From assembly GCA_018401465.1 (NCBI GenBank), contig JAGYKE010000004.1, forward strand, positions 1,457,857 to 1,521,856: a stretch of 64,000 bases of DNA, given 5' to 3'. Source of the stretch: Aestuariivita sp. Lineage in GTDB: Bacteria > Pseudomonadota > Alphaproteobacteria > Rhodobacterales > Rhodobacteraceae. The notes beneath the pieces were generated by a model. The model was not told the DNA's origin. It was given only the letters and a program-made list of their open reading frames with translations, and made no database searches. This document shows positions 36,368-46,955 of the stretch, in pieces (the first letter of the stretch is position 1; each line of letters begins with the position of its first letter). The position numbers were made by a program, and so were the translations under genes.

Positions 36368-36550
36368 TCAGCTTTCGTTCGGGCCGCGCATCTGCCGGAT
36401 GGCCTGACGGATGCGGGTCCAGGTCTCGGCCTCGCCGTGCTGGCCTGCGGCGTCACAGCGGCGCGCGCGGCGCGCGGCCTCGGCCTCGGCGCGGGGCCCC
36501 TGCGCGACAAGAAGCGCGCGTGCAGTCTGAGCAGTCTGGATCGTGTTCAT
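36368..36550 (-). CDS. Small hypothetical protein (60 aa)
   Basis: 60-aa cytosolic protein beginning MNTIQTAQTARALLVAQGPRA, preceded by a perfect GGAGG at 8 nt, which decides this start over a longer upstream reading. It is almost wholly helical in character, rich in Ala and Arg (AEAARRARRC), with a second helix ETWTRIRQAIRQM. I recall similar 60-aa proteins in Rhodobacteraceae but know no function. It lies alone between ribF and MaoC on the same strand. Confidence 0.7.
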   Translation of the reverse strand: MNTIQTAQTARALLVAQGPRAEAEAARRARRCDAAGQHGEAETWTRIRQAIRQMRGPNES

Positions 36551-36637
36551 GGTCTCTACCTCCTCCGGTGAGTCCGGGGAGGGCACCATACACTGTCCGT
36601 GCCCTGCCACCAAATCGGGCGGCGGTGATCCGCCGGG

Positions 36638-36683
36638 CGGAAACTTTCAAAGTTTCCGGTCCGGTTTCCTTGCAGGAAACCGG
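36638..36683. repeat. Two tandem short-loop hairpins with GGAAAC/GTTTCC core
   Basis: Hairpin a (36638-36658): CGGAAACTT-TCA-AAGTTTCCG. Hairpin b (36661-36683): CCGGTTTCCT-TGC-AGGAAACCGG. Stems are 9 and 10 bp, both loops 3 nt, and the spacing 2 bp. They lie 7 bp beyond the MaoC stop codon. The GGAAAC core and 3-nt loops match the three hairpins at 49460-49557. Confidence 0.7.
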
Positions 36684-36690
36684 CCGCGCG

Positions 36691-37134
36691 TCAGTCAAAC
36701 TTGCGCGAGGGCGCCAGCACTGTCGCTTCGCCGATCAGCACCTTTTTGCCACCCACCGCGCAATGGCAGTCGAGCTTGACACGCCGCTTAGCGAAGTCGA
36801 TGTCGACGACCTTCACCTCGGCATGCACCGTGTCGCCGGGGCGCACGGGGGCGAGGAACTTGAGCGACTGGCCCAGATAGACCGTGCCGTGTCCGGGCAG
36901 CTGTTCGCCGATCACGGCCGAGATCAGGCCCGCCGTCAGCATCCCGTGGGCGATGCGGCCTTCGAAGATCGTGTCGCGGGCGTAATCGTCGTCGAGATGC
37001 ACGGGGTTCCGGTCGGTCGACACCTGCGCGAACATCTCGATGTCCTCGTCGGTTATCGTCTTCTGCAGATAGCGCGACATGCCCATTTCGAGATCTTCGA
37101 TGCAGATCGTGCCACGGGGCAGGTTGTCCAACAT
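36691..37134 (-). CDS. MaoC family dehydratase (hotdog hydratase)
   Basis: 147-aa single-hotdog enzyme of the R-specific enoyl-CoA hydratase type. The hydratase motif is visible: Asp41, Asn43 and His46 in TDRNPVHLDDDYA, followed by FEGRIAHGML near 58. An AGGAGG site 6 nt upstream fixes the ATG at 37134 rather than the earlier one. It probably hydrates a trans-2-enoyl-CoA in fatty acid or polyhydroxyalkanoate metabolism, but the neighbours do not specify the pathway. The tandem hairpins 36638-36683 follow its stop codon. Confidence 0.88.
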   Translation of the reverse strand: MLDNLPRGTICIEDLEMGMSRYLQKTITDEDIEMFAQVSTDRNPVHLDDDYARDTIFEGRIAHGMLTAGLISAVIGEQLPGHGTVYLGQSLKFLAPVRPGDTVHAEVKVVDIDFAKRRVKLDCHCAVGGKKVLIGEATVLAPSRKFD

Positions 37135-37237
37135 GTCGCCCTCCTGATCGGGAAGCCAAGGTAACATTCAGTTAGAACGCTTCCGCGTTTCGGCAACTTT
37201 ATTACTTTGCGATCGCAGAAAGGCAAGCACAAAAGCG

Positions 37238-38110
37238 TCAGCGCAGCTTGCCGATCGTGTAGGTGGGCGACGACATTTCCCTTTCGAGGAAAGCTGTTAG
37301 CGCCAGCAGGTCCGGCTGATGTGCCGTGTTCGTCTCGGTCGCCGACAATCCGCCCGAGATGAACAGCGAATCGATATCTTCCCCCGCCGCGCCCTGTACG
37401 TCCGTGTGGATGCCGTCGCCGATGGCGATGATGGCGTGATCGGGGATCCCTTGGCGCACCTGCGCCAGCCTGCGGCGCGCAAGGTCATAGATCGGCGGGT
37501 GCGGCTTTCCGAAGTAGAGGCTTTCGCCCCCCATCTGCGTGTAAAGCCGCGCCAGCGCCCCCGCGCACCATTCCCGGACCTCGCCCCGGTCGACCACGAT
37601 GTCGGGATTGGCGCAGAGGAACTTCAGACCCTTCGTCTTGGCGAAAAGGAATTGCGGCCGCATCACATCGGGGTCGGCCAGCGGATCGAAAGGCCCGGTG
37701 CAGACGATGCCTTCGGCCTCGTCGAGAGGGACCTGTTCGATCTCCACCGGGCTCTCCACGACATTGATCGGGTCGAAGAAGCGGCTGTCGCGGGCTTCGC
37801 CGATGAACCAGACCTTCTGGCCCACGACACCGCGATACATCGCGGCGCGCGCGCTGTCGCCGCTGGTGGCGATGGCGTCCCATGCGTCGCGCGGCACGCC
37901 GAAATGGTCGAGCTGGCGTTCGACGCCCGCGCGGGGGCGTGGGCTGTTTGTGACCAGAATCACGACCCCGCCCTGCGCGCGATAGGCCTGCAGCGCGGCC
38001 ACCGCCTCGGGGAGTGCGCGCACACCGTCATGCACGCAGCCCCAAAGATCGACGAAGGCGGCCTCGTAGCGGGACGAGACCTCGGAAAAGGACTGGATGA
38101 TCTGCGTCAT
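37238..38110 (-). CDS. TIGR01459 family HAD-type hydrolase
   Basis: 290-aa HAD-superfamily phosphatase of the NagD-like, C2-capped class. Motif I is AAFVDLWGCVHDG near residue 17; the nucleophile Asp is followed by LW rather than the common xD. Motif II is VILVTNSPRPRAG near 50, and the late motifs are YFGKPHPPIYDLA near 200 and IAIGDGIHTDVQGA near 225. The substrate, probably a sugar or nucleotide phosphate, is unknown. The ATG at 38110 gives the expected MTQIIQSFSEVSSRY start. It is monocistronic. Confidence 0.87.
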   Translation of the reverse strand: MTQIIQSFSEVSSRYEAAFVDLWGCVHDGVRALPEAVAALQAYRAQGGVVILVTNSPRPRAGVERQLDHFGVPRDAWDAIATSGDSARAAMYRGVVGQKVWFIGEARDSRFFDPINVVESPVEIEQVPLDEAEGIVCTGPFDPLADPDVMRPQFLFAKTKGLKFLCANPDIVVDRGEVREWCAGALARLYTQMGGESLYFGKPHPPIYDLARRRLAQVRQGIPDHAIIAIGDGIHTDVQGAAGEDIDSLFISGGLSATETNTAHQPDLLALTAFLEREMSSPTYTIGKLR

Positions 38111-38191
38111 GGGGGCCTCGCGCGCGGCATGGGGGCGGATGCCGCTACCCCTACCTGTGGCGGGCCGCGCGGGCAAGCGCGCGGGCCCCGG

Positions 38192-39112
38192 TCAGACCTT
38201 CAGAACCGGAATGATCTGCTTCTTGCGGCTCATCACGCCGGGCAACACGACCGTGTCGCCGGTGACGGTGGCACCGAAGCTTTTCTCGGCAAGGGTCTTC
38301 ACCAGATCGTTCGGCACCAGAAGTGTCGCTTCCTCGTTCAGGATGTCGATGACAAACAGAAGCACTTGGTCCGCGCCGTCTTCCTTCGCCACATCCACCA
38401 TCGACGCCATCAGGCTGTCCTTGCGGTCAAGGATCATCTGCGGCGAGGTGGTCTCGAGCACACTCACCCGGAATTCCTTGCCGCCGACATTGTATTCCTT
38501 GCTGTCCATCCGCAGCAGTTCCGCGTCCGAGAACGCGCTGACGTCCGACTTGGCGGCGAACATCTCGGCCGCGTAGGCGGGGATGTCGATGCCGAGATCA
38601 GCGGCAAGGCGCTCGGCCACCGCACGGTCATGCGGCGTGGTTGTGGGGCTGCGGAATTCCAGCGTGTCCGACAGGATGCAGGTGAGGGCCGTTGCCTTGG
38701 CCCAGTCGGGCATGCGTGCAGCATCGTCGCCCATCAGGTCGACCATGATCGTCGCGGTGCAGGCCAGCGGACGCACGGTGATGTCGATGGGGCCCTTGGT
38801 TTCCAGCCCGCCCACCAGCTTGTGGTGGTCGATGATGGCGCGGATATCGGCCTTGTTGATCCCTGCGGGCAGTTCGGCGGGATTGTTGGTGTCGACGATG
38901 ACGACCGGCGCATCCTCGGCCACGTCCGAGATGATCGCGGGCTTGGGCAGGTTCCAGCGCTGCAGAAGGAAGGCCGCTTCGGTGTTCGGTTCGCCCAGAA
39001 GCACGGCTTCGGCGGCCTCGCCCTTCAGGTCGTTCAGATACCAGGCCCAGAGGATGGGCGATCCGGTGGAATCGGTGTCGGGGGATTTGTGTCCGAAGAC
39101 TAGGGTTTTCAT
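38192..39112 (-). CDS. ppaC: Manganese-dependent inorganic pyrophosphatase (family II)
   Basis: 306-aa cytosolic enzyme of the DHH family that hydrolyses pyrophosphate to phosphate. Metal ligands are evident: His8, Asp12 and Asp14 in FGHKSPDTDST, VIVDTNNPAEL near residue 70, and the DHH motif IIDHHKLVGG near 92. The C-terminal DHHA2 domain follows, ending with the active-site SRKKQIIPVL signature. The ATG at 39112 is chosen because it places the first metal motif at the family position. Confidence 0.95.
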   Translation of the reverse strand: MKTLVFGHKSPDTDSTGSPILWAWYLNDLKGEAAEAVLLGEPNTEAAFLLQRWNLPKPAIISDVAEDAPVVIVDTNNPAELPAGINKADIRAIIDHHKLVGGLETKGPIDITVRPLACTATIMVDLMGDDAARMPDWAKATALTCILSDTLEFRSPTTTPHDRAVAERLAADLGIDIPAYAAEMFAAKSDVSAFSDAELLRMDSKEYNVGGKEFRVSVLETTSPQMILDRKDSLMASMVDVAKEDGADQVLLFVIDILNEEATLLVPNDLVKTLAEKSFGATVTGDTVVLPGVMSRKKQIIPVLKV

Positions 39113-39206
39113 AGTACGGCACTCCATCGGCTGGGCGAATTCGCGCGCCTTATAGGCGCGTCCCGTGGCGCTGTCACCCATCCTTGGAGCGGCGTGCGAC
39201 GGTTGG

Positions 39207-40207
39207 TCAGGGCCGGGTGAAAGGCGCGCGCTCCAGCCGGTATCCGGCCCGGTCCAGCAGGTTCAAAACGCCGTAGTCTCCCATCAGGTGCAGCGCGCCC
39301 ACGGCAACCGCGATCCGGTCGCCCGGGGCAGTGAGGATCGTGTCCATCCAGGCTTGGTTGCGCCGGACCAGCAGCCGGTCCTGGAAATCGGCGAGCACGG
39401 CTTCGACCCGCTCCCCGGCAGGTCGAGCCCCCGCATCGCCTGCAACCGCGCGAATTCCCAGGCAAGGCCCGCGTTCTCTTCGAAATAGATCGCGGCGGTG
39501 GTGGCGAACTGGTCGTCGCCCCGGTCGGCCAGCGGCAGGGACGCGATCAGCAGGTCAAGCTGTTCTTCCATGGTGCCCGCGGTCAGCAGCGCATGCAGGT
39601 CGTCGAAGGTTTCAAGCCCCGCCACCGGCACGCCCGCGCCTGCCGCCACATCCATCAGCCGCTTGTCGAGACCCCCTTCCGCCAGCGCGGGATTGCGCAT
39701 GGCGCAGGCCGGCAGGCCCAGCGTCAGCGCCTGCATCCAGGGCTGCATCTTCGCGGCGATGATGCCCGGCACGCCCCGGTCGGCCATGGCCGCCGACAGA
39801 AGCTGCCAGTCCGTCTCGGACAGCATTTCGGGCTGGGTGGGGCCTTCGGTGATGAAGGCGCGGGCGGGATCGCGGCGGATCGTGTCCTGCATCGCCGCTT
39901 GGTCTTCGGTGGTTATCTCGACCAGCAGAAGGTCAACCCCGGTCACGACCGGGGCCAGCGCGTCGATCACCCCGGGCCAGCGCGGATCGTCCAGATGCAT
40001 GGTTCCGATCACATGCACCAAGCGGTCGCCCCGCGTGGCGATCCAGTGATTGCCTTGCCCGTAGGGCGTCGCCGCCGCTGCGCGGTCGAGGATCTCTTTC
40101 TCGGCAGGCGAGAGTTCTGCCCGAAGATCGGCGCCCGAGCAGAACGACGCCGCGGCCGCGGGCAGCGCGGCCCAGATCAGGGCAAGCGCCAGAATGGCCT
40201 GTCTCAT
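39207..40207 (-). pseudogene. TraB/GumN family protein, interrupted by an apparent 1-base deletion
   Basis: Exported TraB/GumN-type protein starting at 40207 with a signal peptide of about 20 residues. Family motifs are HVIGTMHLDDPRW near residue 65, LLLVEIT near 95, and the C-terminal GDRIAVAVGALHLMGDYGVLNLL. The frame breaks at the GGGG run (CCCC on the plus strand, 39413-39416): frame one reads GLDLPG and then goes astray, while the +2 frame continues as VLADFQDRLLVRRNQAWMDTI to the stop at 39207. One added G gives a normal protein of about 333 aa. The function is uncertain; the fold is related to Tiki-type metalloproteases. Confidence 0.82.
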
Positions 40208-40306
40208 CGATGCATTCCCCGTTCGGTTCCCACCTTAACTGTGTCCGGGGGCGGCGCCCGTCAACGCGGGCCGTCCGGGTGGCCCGAAATTTTCGCGACG
40301 GGGTTG

Positions 40307-40335
40307 TTGACAGGCGCGTGCGGGTTGCTTACCTC
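40307..40335 (+). promoter_or_regulatory. Probable sigma-70 promoter of groESL
   Basis: A perfect -35 TTGACA at 40307-40312 is followed after 16-17 bp by the weak -10 TTACCT/TACCTC. Transcription from it would begin at or within the CIRCE element at 40343, as is typical for HrcA-controlled groESL. Confidence 0.5.
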
Positions 40336-40342
40336 GCAATCG

Positions 40343-40369
40343 CTAGCACTCGGATATGACGAGTGCTAA
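40343..40369. promoter_or_regulatory. CIRCE element (HrcA operator) of groESL
   Basis: CTAGCACTC-N9-GAGTGCTAA, matching the CIRCE consensus TTAGCACTC-N9-GAGTGCTAA at all but the first base. It lies 60 bp upstream of the groES ATG. HrcA binding here represses the operon until heat shock. Confidence 0.95.
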
Positions 40370-40429
40370 CAGATCCGCGCGAGGGCGGGTCGCAGGGACA
40401 ATAACTTTGAGCCTCAAGGAGCTGCAAAG

Positions 40430-42440
<2,011 letters not shown>

Positions 42441-42465
42441 TCCCCCCTGCCTTCGAGCGAGGGAA

Positions 42466-42491
42466 AGGGCGCCCCCCGGGGCGCCCTTTTT
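42466..42491 (+). terminator. Rho-independent terminator of groESL
   Basis: A 10-bp stem AGGGCGCCCC/GGGGCGCCCT with a 2-base CC loop runs into TTTTT, 25 bp after the groEL stop codon. Confidence 0.92.
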
Positions 42492-42530
42492 CGTTTCCGC
42501 CCTTTGTGCGGTTTCCCAAGGCGCGCCTGC

Positions 42531-42586
42531 GGCGCAAGTCCTTGCGCCCGTGCCGGAGGCACGGGCCGGGCGAGGCTCTGCCTCGC
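42531..42586. repeat. Three tandem short-loop hairpins after groESL
   Basis: GGCGCAAG-TC-CTTGCGCC (42531-42548); GCCCGTGCC-GGA-GGCACGGGC (42546-42566, sharing three bases with the first); GCGAGGC-TCT-GCCTCGC (42570-42586). Stems are 7-9 bp and loops 2-3 nt. The set lies between the groEL terminator and the EamA gene. The architecture resembles the arrays at 36638 and 49460, but the stem sequences differ. Confidence 0.6.
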
Positions 42587-42595
42587 GCTCCGGGA

Positions 42596-42615
42596 TATTT
42601 TGGAACCCGAAGAAG
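42596..42615. repeat. Intergenic motif TATTTTGGAACCCGAAGAAG (copy 2)
   Basis: Second copy of the motif seen at 11743-11761. It lies just beyond the hairpin array and 41 bp upstream of the EamA start codon. Confidence 0.35.
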
Positions 42616-42656
42616 GGACTGGCGTGGCGTAGGGTGCGCCCGTAAGGCTTGCCCCC

Positions 42657-43522
42657 ATGCAATTGGCTCTTCTCACCGCGCTCACAATGGTGGCTTTCGC
42701 CGCTAACTCGGTCCTGAACCGCTGGGCGCTGGCGGGCGGACATGTCGATCCGGCAAGCTTCGGGGCGGTGCGGCTCGCCTCGGGCGCGCTGGTGCTGTGC
42801 CTGCTGGCGCTGGCGGGGGGCGGGATCGCACGTCTGCGGGCGGCAGGATCTGCGACGGGGGCAGCCGCGCTTTTCGTCTATGTCTTCGGGTTTTCCTTTG
42901 CCTATCTCGCGCTCGATGCCGGGGTGGGGGCGCTGATCCTCTTCGGCATGGTGCAGGTGACGATGTTCGCGGGCGCGCTGGCGGGGGCGAGCAGCCGCCA
43001 CGCCGCCGCTGGCTGGGGGCGGGGCTGGCCTTTGCGGGGCTGGCCTGGCTGCTCTGGCCCGGGGCCGCAGCGTCGGTCAGCCCGCTGCATGGCGCGCTCA
43101 TGGCGGCGGCAGGTCTGGCCTGGGGCGTCTATTCGCTCGTGGGGCGCGGGGCGCGCGACCCCTTGTGCGCGACGGCGGCGAATTTCGTGCTGGCCGCGCC
43201 GGCGGGGCTGGCGGTCGCCGCGCTTTGGGCGCTGCAGGGGCCGCTTCATGCCGATGCTTTGGGGCTCGCGCTCGCGGTCCTGTCGGGGGCGGTGACCTCG
43301 GGCCTTGGCTATGCGCTCTGGTACCGGGTGCTGCCGCGGCTTGTGCCATCGGTCGCGGGGGTGGCGCAGCTCACCGTGCCGGTCATCGCGCTTCTGGGCG
43401 GCGCCGCGCTTCTGGGCGAGGGGCTGAGCCTTGCGATCCTCGCGCCCGCCGCCGTGGTGCTGGGGGGCGTCGCCCTGTCCGTCCTGCCGCGTCAGAAGGT
43501 GATGGGTTCGAGCGGATCATAG
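42657..43522 (+). pseudogene. EamA family (DMT) transporter, interrupted by an apparent 1-base deletion
   Basis: Inner-membrane transporter of the drug/metabolite (EamA) superfamily. It starts MQLALLTALTMVAFAANSVLNRWAL, with two EamA repeats of about five membrane segments each. Frame one breaks in the GGGGG run at 42983-42987; the +2 frame carries on as GEQPPRRRWLGAGLAFAGLAWLL and ends with the typical SGLGYALWYRVLPRLVPSVAGVAQLTVPV block. Adding one G gives an intact protein of about 288 aa, the normal length. The last 31 bp overlap the 3' end of the convergent NUDIX gene. The substrate is unknown. Confidence 0.82.
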
Positions 43523-43929
43523 GCAAAGCCGCGCGCCCAGGCGATCTGCGCCAGGCTGTCCGGTTTCAGCCGCAGGCCCGCGACTTCGCCTTGCGTGAAA
43601 AAGCCCCGCCGCGTCACCACCGCATCCGGGTCGCGCCACGCGGGGTCGAGCGTTCCGGCCGTGATCTTGCAGCGGAAGAACACCTCGACCTGATGAAAGC
43701 GGCCGCCGGGATCGTGGAATTCGTTGACAAGGCAGGGCGGCCCCACCGACACGGTCAGGCCCGTTTCCTCATGCACCTCGCGGGCGAGGTTGTCGGGCAG
43801 CGACTGGCCCGGCTCCACCCCGCCGCCGGGCGCGCACCAGAGGTCACGCGCGGGATCAGCCCAGGCATTGACCAGAAGCAGGCGGTTGTCCTGCAAGATC
43901 ACGCCGCGCACGGCCAGTCTGGGAAACAT
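43492..43929 (-). CDS. NUDIX hydrolase
   Basis: 145-aa pyrophosphohydrolase. The Nudix box is clear: GGGVEPGQSLPDNLAREVHEETGL, residues 34-57, with the REVHEE metal-binding core. Other parts are typical of small Nudix proteins acting on nucleoside-diphosphate derivatives; the exact substrate cannot be assigned. It ends inside the 3' end of the convergent EamA gene and is divergent from the lipase-like gene, 60 bp away. Confidence 0.9.
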   Translation of the reverse strand: MFPRLAVRGVILQDNRLLLVNAWADPARDLWCAPGGGVEPGQSLPDNLAREVHEETGLTVSVGPPCLVNEFHDPGGRFHQVEVFFRCKITAGTLDPAWRDPDAVVTRRGFFTQGEVAGLRLKPDSLAQIAWARGFAYDPLEPITF

Positions 43930-43989
43930 CGCGCACCCCTTTATCGCTTTGGTCTTTCATAGGCGCGCGGCGCGGCCTATTTCAACGCC

Positions 43990-44754
43990 ATGCGCCTGCT
44001 TGCCGCCTTTTGTCTGCTGCTGGCCGCGTCCACGTCGCGGGCGGATTGCGTTATCTTGCTGCACGGGCTGGCGCGGACGGAAGCCTCCTTCGCCATTCTC
44101 GAGGAGGTGTTGGAACAGCGCGGCTATACTGTCCTGCGGCCCGGATACGAATCGACCGAGGCACCGATCCAGACGCTTGTGGGCGAAGCGATCCCCGAGG
44201 CTGTCGTGGGCTGCGGGGCAAGGCAGGTGCATTTCGTCACCCATTCCATGGGCGCCATTCTCGCCCGCTACTGGCTCGAACGGAATCGGCCACCCAACCT
44301 TGGCCGCGTGGTGATGTTGGCGCCGCCCAACCGGGGCAGCCAGCTTGTCGATGCGCTGGGCGATCTCGAGGTCTTTGGCTGGCTCAATGGCCCCGCAGGC
44401 GTGCAACTAGGCACCGGCCCCGCCAGCCTGCCGCGCCGCCTGCCCCCGGTCGATTACCCGGTGGGCGTGATCGCGGGCAACGTGTCGCTGAACCCGGTCT
44501 TTTCCGCCCTGATCGACGGGCCGGATGACGGCAAGGTGGCGGTGGAAGAGACCCGCGTTGACGGGATGGCCGACCATCTGGTGCTGCGCGTGACCCATAC
44601 CTTCATCATGAACAACCCTCGCGTGATCGCCGAGACGGTGCATTTCCTTGAAAACGGGCGGTTTGACCCGGACATCACATGGATCGAGTCGATCTTCGGC
44701 ACCGCGCTGCCCGACTGCGCCGCGCCGCCCTGCACCGGGGCTGCCGCGCCATGA
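43990..44754 (+). CDS. Exported alpha/beta hydrolase (lipase/PGAP1-like)
   Basis: 254-aa predicted periplasmic or secreted serine hydrolase. A signal peptide covers about residues 1-18 ([18 protein letters not shown]). The oxyanion-hole motif is [14 protein letters not shown] near residue 22, the nucleophile Ser is in [14 protein letters not shown] near 85, and Asp and His candidates are in [11 protein letters not shown] and LRVTHTFIM. It fits lipase-class proteins that cleave esters or act on lipids; the substrate is unknown. Its stop codon overlaps the ATG of phnM (ATGA), so the two are coupled, which is an unexpected pairing. Confidence 0.85.
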   Translation: MRLLAAFCLLLAASTSRADCVILLHGLARTEASFAILEEVLEQRGYTVLRPGYESTEAPIQTLVGEAIPEAVVGCGARQVHFVTHSMGAILARYWLERNRPPNLGRVVMLAPPNRGSQLVDALGDLEVFGWLNGPAGVQLGTGPASLPRRLPPVDYPVGVIAGNVSLNPVFSALIDGPDDGKVAVEETRVDGMADHLVLRVTHTFIMNNPRVIAETVHFLENGRFDPDITWIESIFGTALPDCAAPPCTGAAAP

Positions 44755-45898
44755 CGGATGTCGCGTTTGTCGGCGCACAGGTGCTGACCGATGAGGGGCT
44801 GGCCGATCTGCCGGTCGCCGTGGCGGGCGGGTTGATCGCGGCCGACATGCCCGCGCGCCGCATCGACGCGCGCGGCTTCCTGATCCTGCCCGGCATCGTC
44901 GATATCCACGGAGACGGGTTCGAGCCGCATGTCGCCCCGCGCCGCGGCGCGATGAAGGACCGTGCAGAAGGGCTGGTCGCGGCCGAGGCGGAGCTGGCCG
45001 GCAACGGCATCACCACTGCCGTGCTTGCCCAGTTCTGGAGCTGGGAGGGCGGCCTGCGCGGCCCCGCCTTCGCTGAAAGCGTCTTCGCGGCGTTGGCGCA
45101 GGTGCGGGCCAATCTGGCCACCGATCTGCGCGGGCAGTTGCGGCTTGAAATCCACATGACTGACGATTTCGACCGGCTGCCCGACCTGCTGGCCGCCTTG
45201 GGATGCGATTACGTCGTCTTCAACGATCACCTGCCGCATGACCGGCTGGCGCGCGGCGAAAAGCCCCCTCGGCTGGTCGCGCAGGCGCTCAAGGCCGCCC
45301 GCAGTCCGGATGCGCATCTGGCCCTGATGCAAGATCTATACGCGCGCAGGGCCGAGGTGCCCGCGGCCCTTGACAGGCTCTGCGCGCGGCTTGCCGCGCA
45401 AGGCGTGCTGATGGCCAGCCACGACGACGCGACCGCCGGGGCGCGCGCGGACTGGCGCGCGCGCGGCGTGCGGATCGCGGAGTTCCCGAGACGCGCGAGG
45501 CGGCCGAGGCCGCGCGGGCGGGCGGCGACGGCATCATCCTTGGCGCACCGAACCTCGTGCGCGGGGGCTCGCACAAGGGCAATGTCAGCGCCCTCGATCT
45601 GGTCGCCATGGGGCTCTGCGATGCGCTGGCGTCGGATTACCACTATCCCAGCCCGCGCCGCGCGGCGCTGATGCTGGCAGATAGCGGGGTGATGCCGCTG
45701 GAACGCGCCTGGGCGCTGGTGTCGTCGGGGCCCGCACGGCTTCTGGGGCTGGGCGACCGGGGCCGCATCGCGCCGGGCCTGCGCGCCGATCTCGTGATCC
45801 TTGACGTGGCGACGCGGCGGGTGGCGGGGACGCTGGCGGGCGGGCGGTTCAGCTGCCTGCGCGGGGCGCTGGCCGAACGGGTGCTCAGCTCCGGATGA
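44751..45898 (+). pseudogene. phnM: Alpha-D-ribose 1-methylphosphonate 5-triphosphate diphosphatase (phnM), apparent 1-base deletion
   Basis: PhnM is the amidohydrolase-fold enzyme of the C-P lyase pathway that releases pyrophosphate from ribose-1-methylphosphonate 5-triphosphate. Family blocks are LPGIVDIHGDGFEPHVAPR near residue 45, FNDHLPHDRL near 165, HDDAT near 220, and in the second frame VRGGSHKGNVSALDLV and ASDYHYPSP. The frame breaks at CCC 45485-45487: reading FPETREAAEAARAGGDGIILGAPNL needs one more C. Corrected length is about 382 aa, which is normal. No other C-P lyase gene is in the window; the phosphonate importer lies about 42 kb away. Its stop region overlaps purK tail to tail. 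Confidence 0.85.
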
Positions 45899-46955
45899 TC
45901 CGGTTGACATGGCCCATCTTGCGGCCCGCCTTCACCTCGGCCTTGCCGTAGAGATGGATGGCCGTATCGCTCTGCCGCGCCAGATCGGGCAGGCGGGCGA
46001 CATCGTCGCCGATCAGGTTCTCCATCACCACATCCGCATGCCGCCGCCCGTCGCCCAGAGGCCAGCCTGCCACGGCGCGGATGTGCTGTTCGAACTGGTC
46101 GATGACGCAGCCATTCTGCGTCCAGTGGCCCGAATTGTGCACGCGCGGCGCGATTTCGTTCACGACAAGGCCCTGCGCGGTCACGAACAGCTCGACTCCC
46201 AACACGCCGACATAGTCAAGCGCGCGGGCGATCCGCCCCGCCAGGAGCACCGCGTCGGTGCGCTGCGCCGCGCTCAGCCGCGCGGGCACGGTGGTGGTGC
46301 GCAGGATGCCCTGCGCGTGCACGTTCTCGCCCGGATCAAAGGCGGCGACCGATCCGTCAAGCCCGCGCGCCACGATCACCGACACTTCGCGGTCGAAGCT
46401 GACGAAGCCTTCAAGGATCGCGGGCGCGCCCGCCATCTGCGCGAAGGCGTCATCTGCCTGTCCCGCGTCGTCGATCCGCACCTGACCCTTGCCGTCATAG
46501 CCGAAGCGGCGCGTCTTCAGGATCGCGGGCGTACCGATCTGCGTCAGCGCCGCGCGGAGGGATGCGGCATCGGTGATGTCGGCGAAGGGCGCGGTGGTCA
46601 GGCCCAGCCCGGTCAGCCATGTCTTCTCGATTAGCCTGTCCTGGCTGATGCGCAGCGCCTCGCGCCCCGGGCGGATTGGGCAGCGTGACTCGATCACGTC
46701 CAAGGCCGAGGTCGGGATATTCTCGAATTCATAGGTGATCACATCGACGCTGTCGGCAAAGGCGGCGAGCGCGGCGTCGTCGTTGTAGGACGCGGTCGTG
46801 ACCGCATGGGCCACGTCGCCTGCGGGCGGGTTCGCGCCCGGATCAAACACATGGGTGCGCAGGCCCAGCCGCGCAGCGGCCACCGACAGCATCCGCCCCA
46901 GTTGCCCGCCGCCAAGAATGCCGATGACCGCGTCGGGCCCGAGTGCGTCAGTCAT
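45885..46955 (-). CDS. purK: N5-carboxyaminoimidazole ribonucleotide synthase
   Basis: 356-aa ATP-grasp enzyme that converts AIR, bicarbonate and ATP to N5-CAIR in purine synthesis. The N-terminal [21 protein letters not shown] is at residues 10-30; the ATP-grasp core has [17 protein letters not shown] near 160, [17 protein letters not shown] near 200, and the metal and substrate site [21 protein letters not shown] near 280. The ATG at 46955 lies within the 3' end of purE (8-bp overlap), giving the coupled pair purE-purK. The length is typical. Confidence 0.96.
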   Translation of the reverse strand: MTDALGPDAVIGILGGGQLGRMLSVAAARLGLRTHVFDPGANPPAGDVAHAVTTASYNDDAALAAFADSVDVITYEFENIPTSALDVIESRCPIRPGREALRISQDRLIEKTWLTGLGLTTAPFADITDAASLRAALTQIGTPAILKTRRFGYDGKGQVRIDDAGQADDAFAQMAGAPAILEGFVSFDREVSVIVARGLDGSVAAFDPGENVHAQGILRTTTVPARLSAAQRTDAVLLAGRIARALDYVGVLGVELFVTAQGLVVNEIAPRVHNSGHWTQNGCVIDQFEQHIRAVAGWPLGDGRRHADVVMENLIGDDVARLPDLARQSDTAIHLYGKAEVKAGRKMGHVNRIIRS

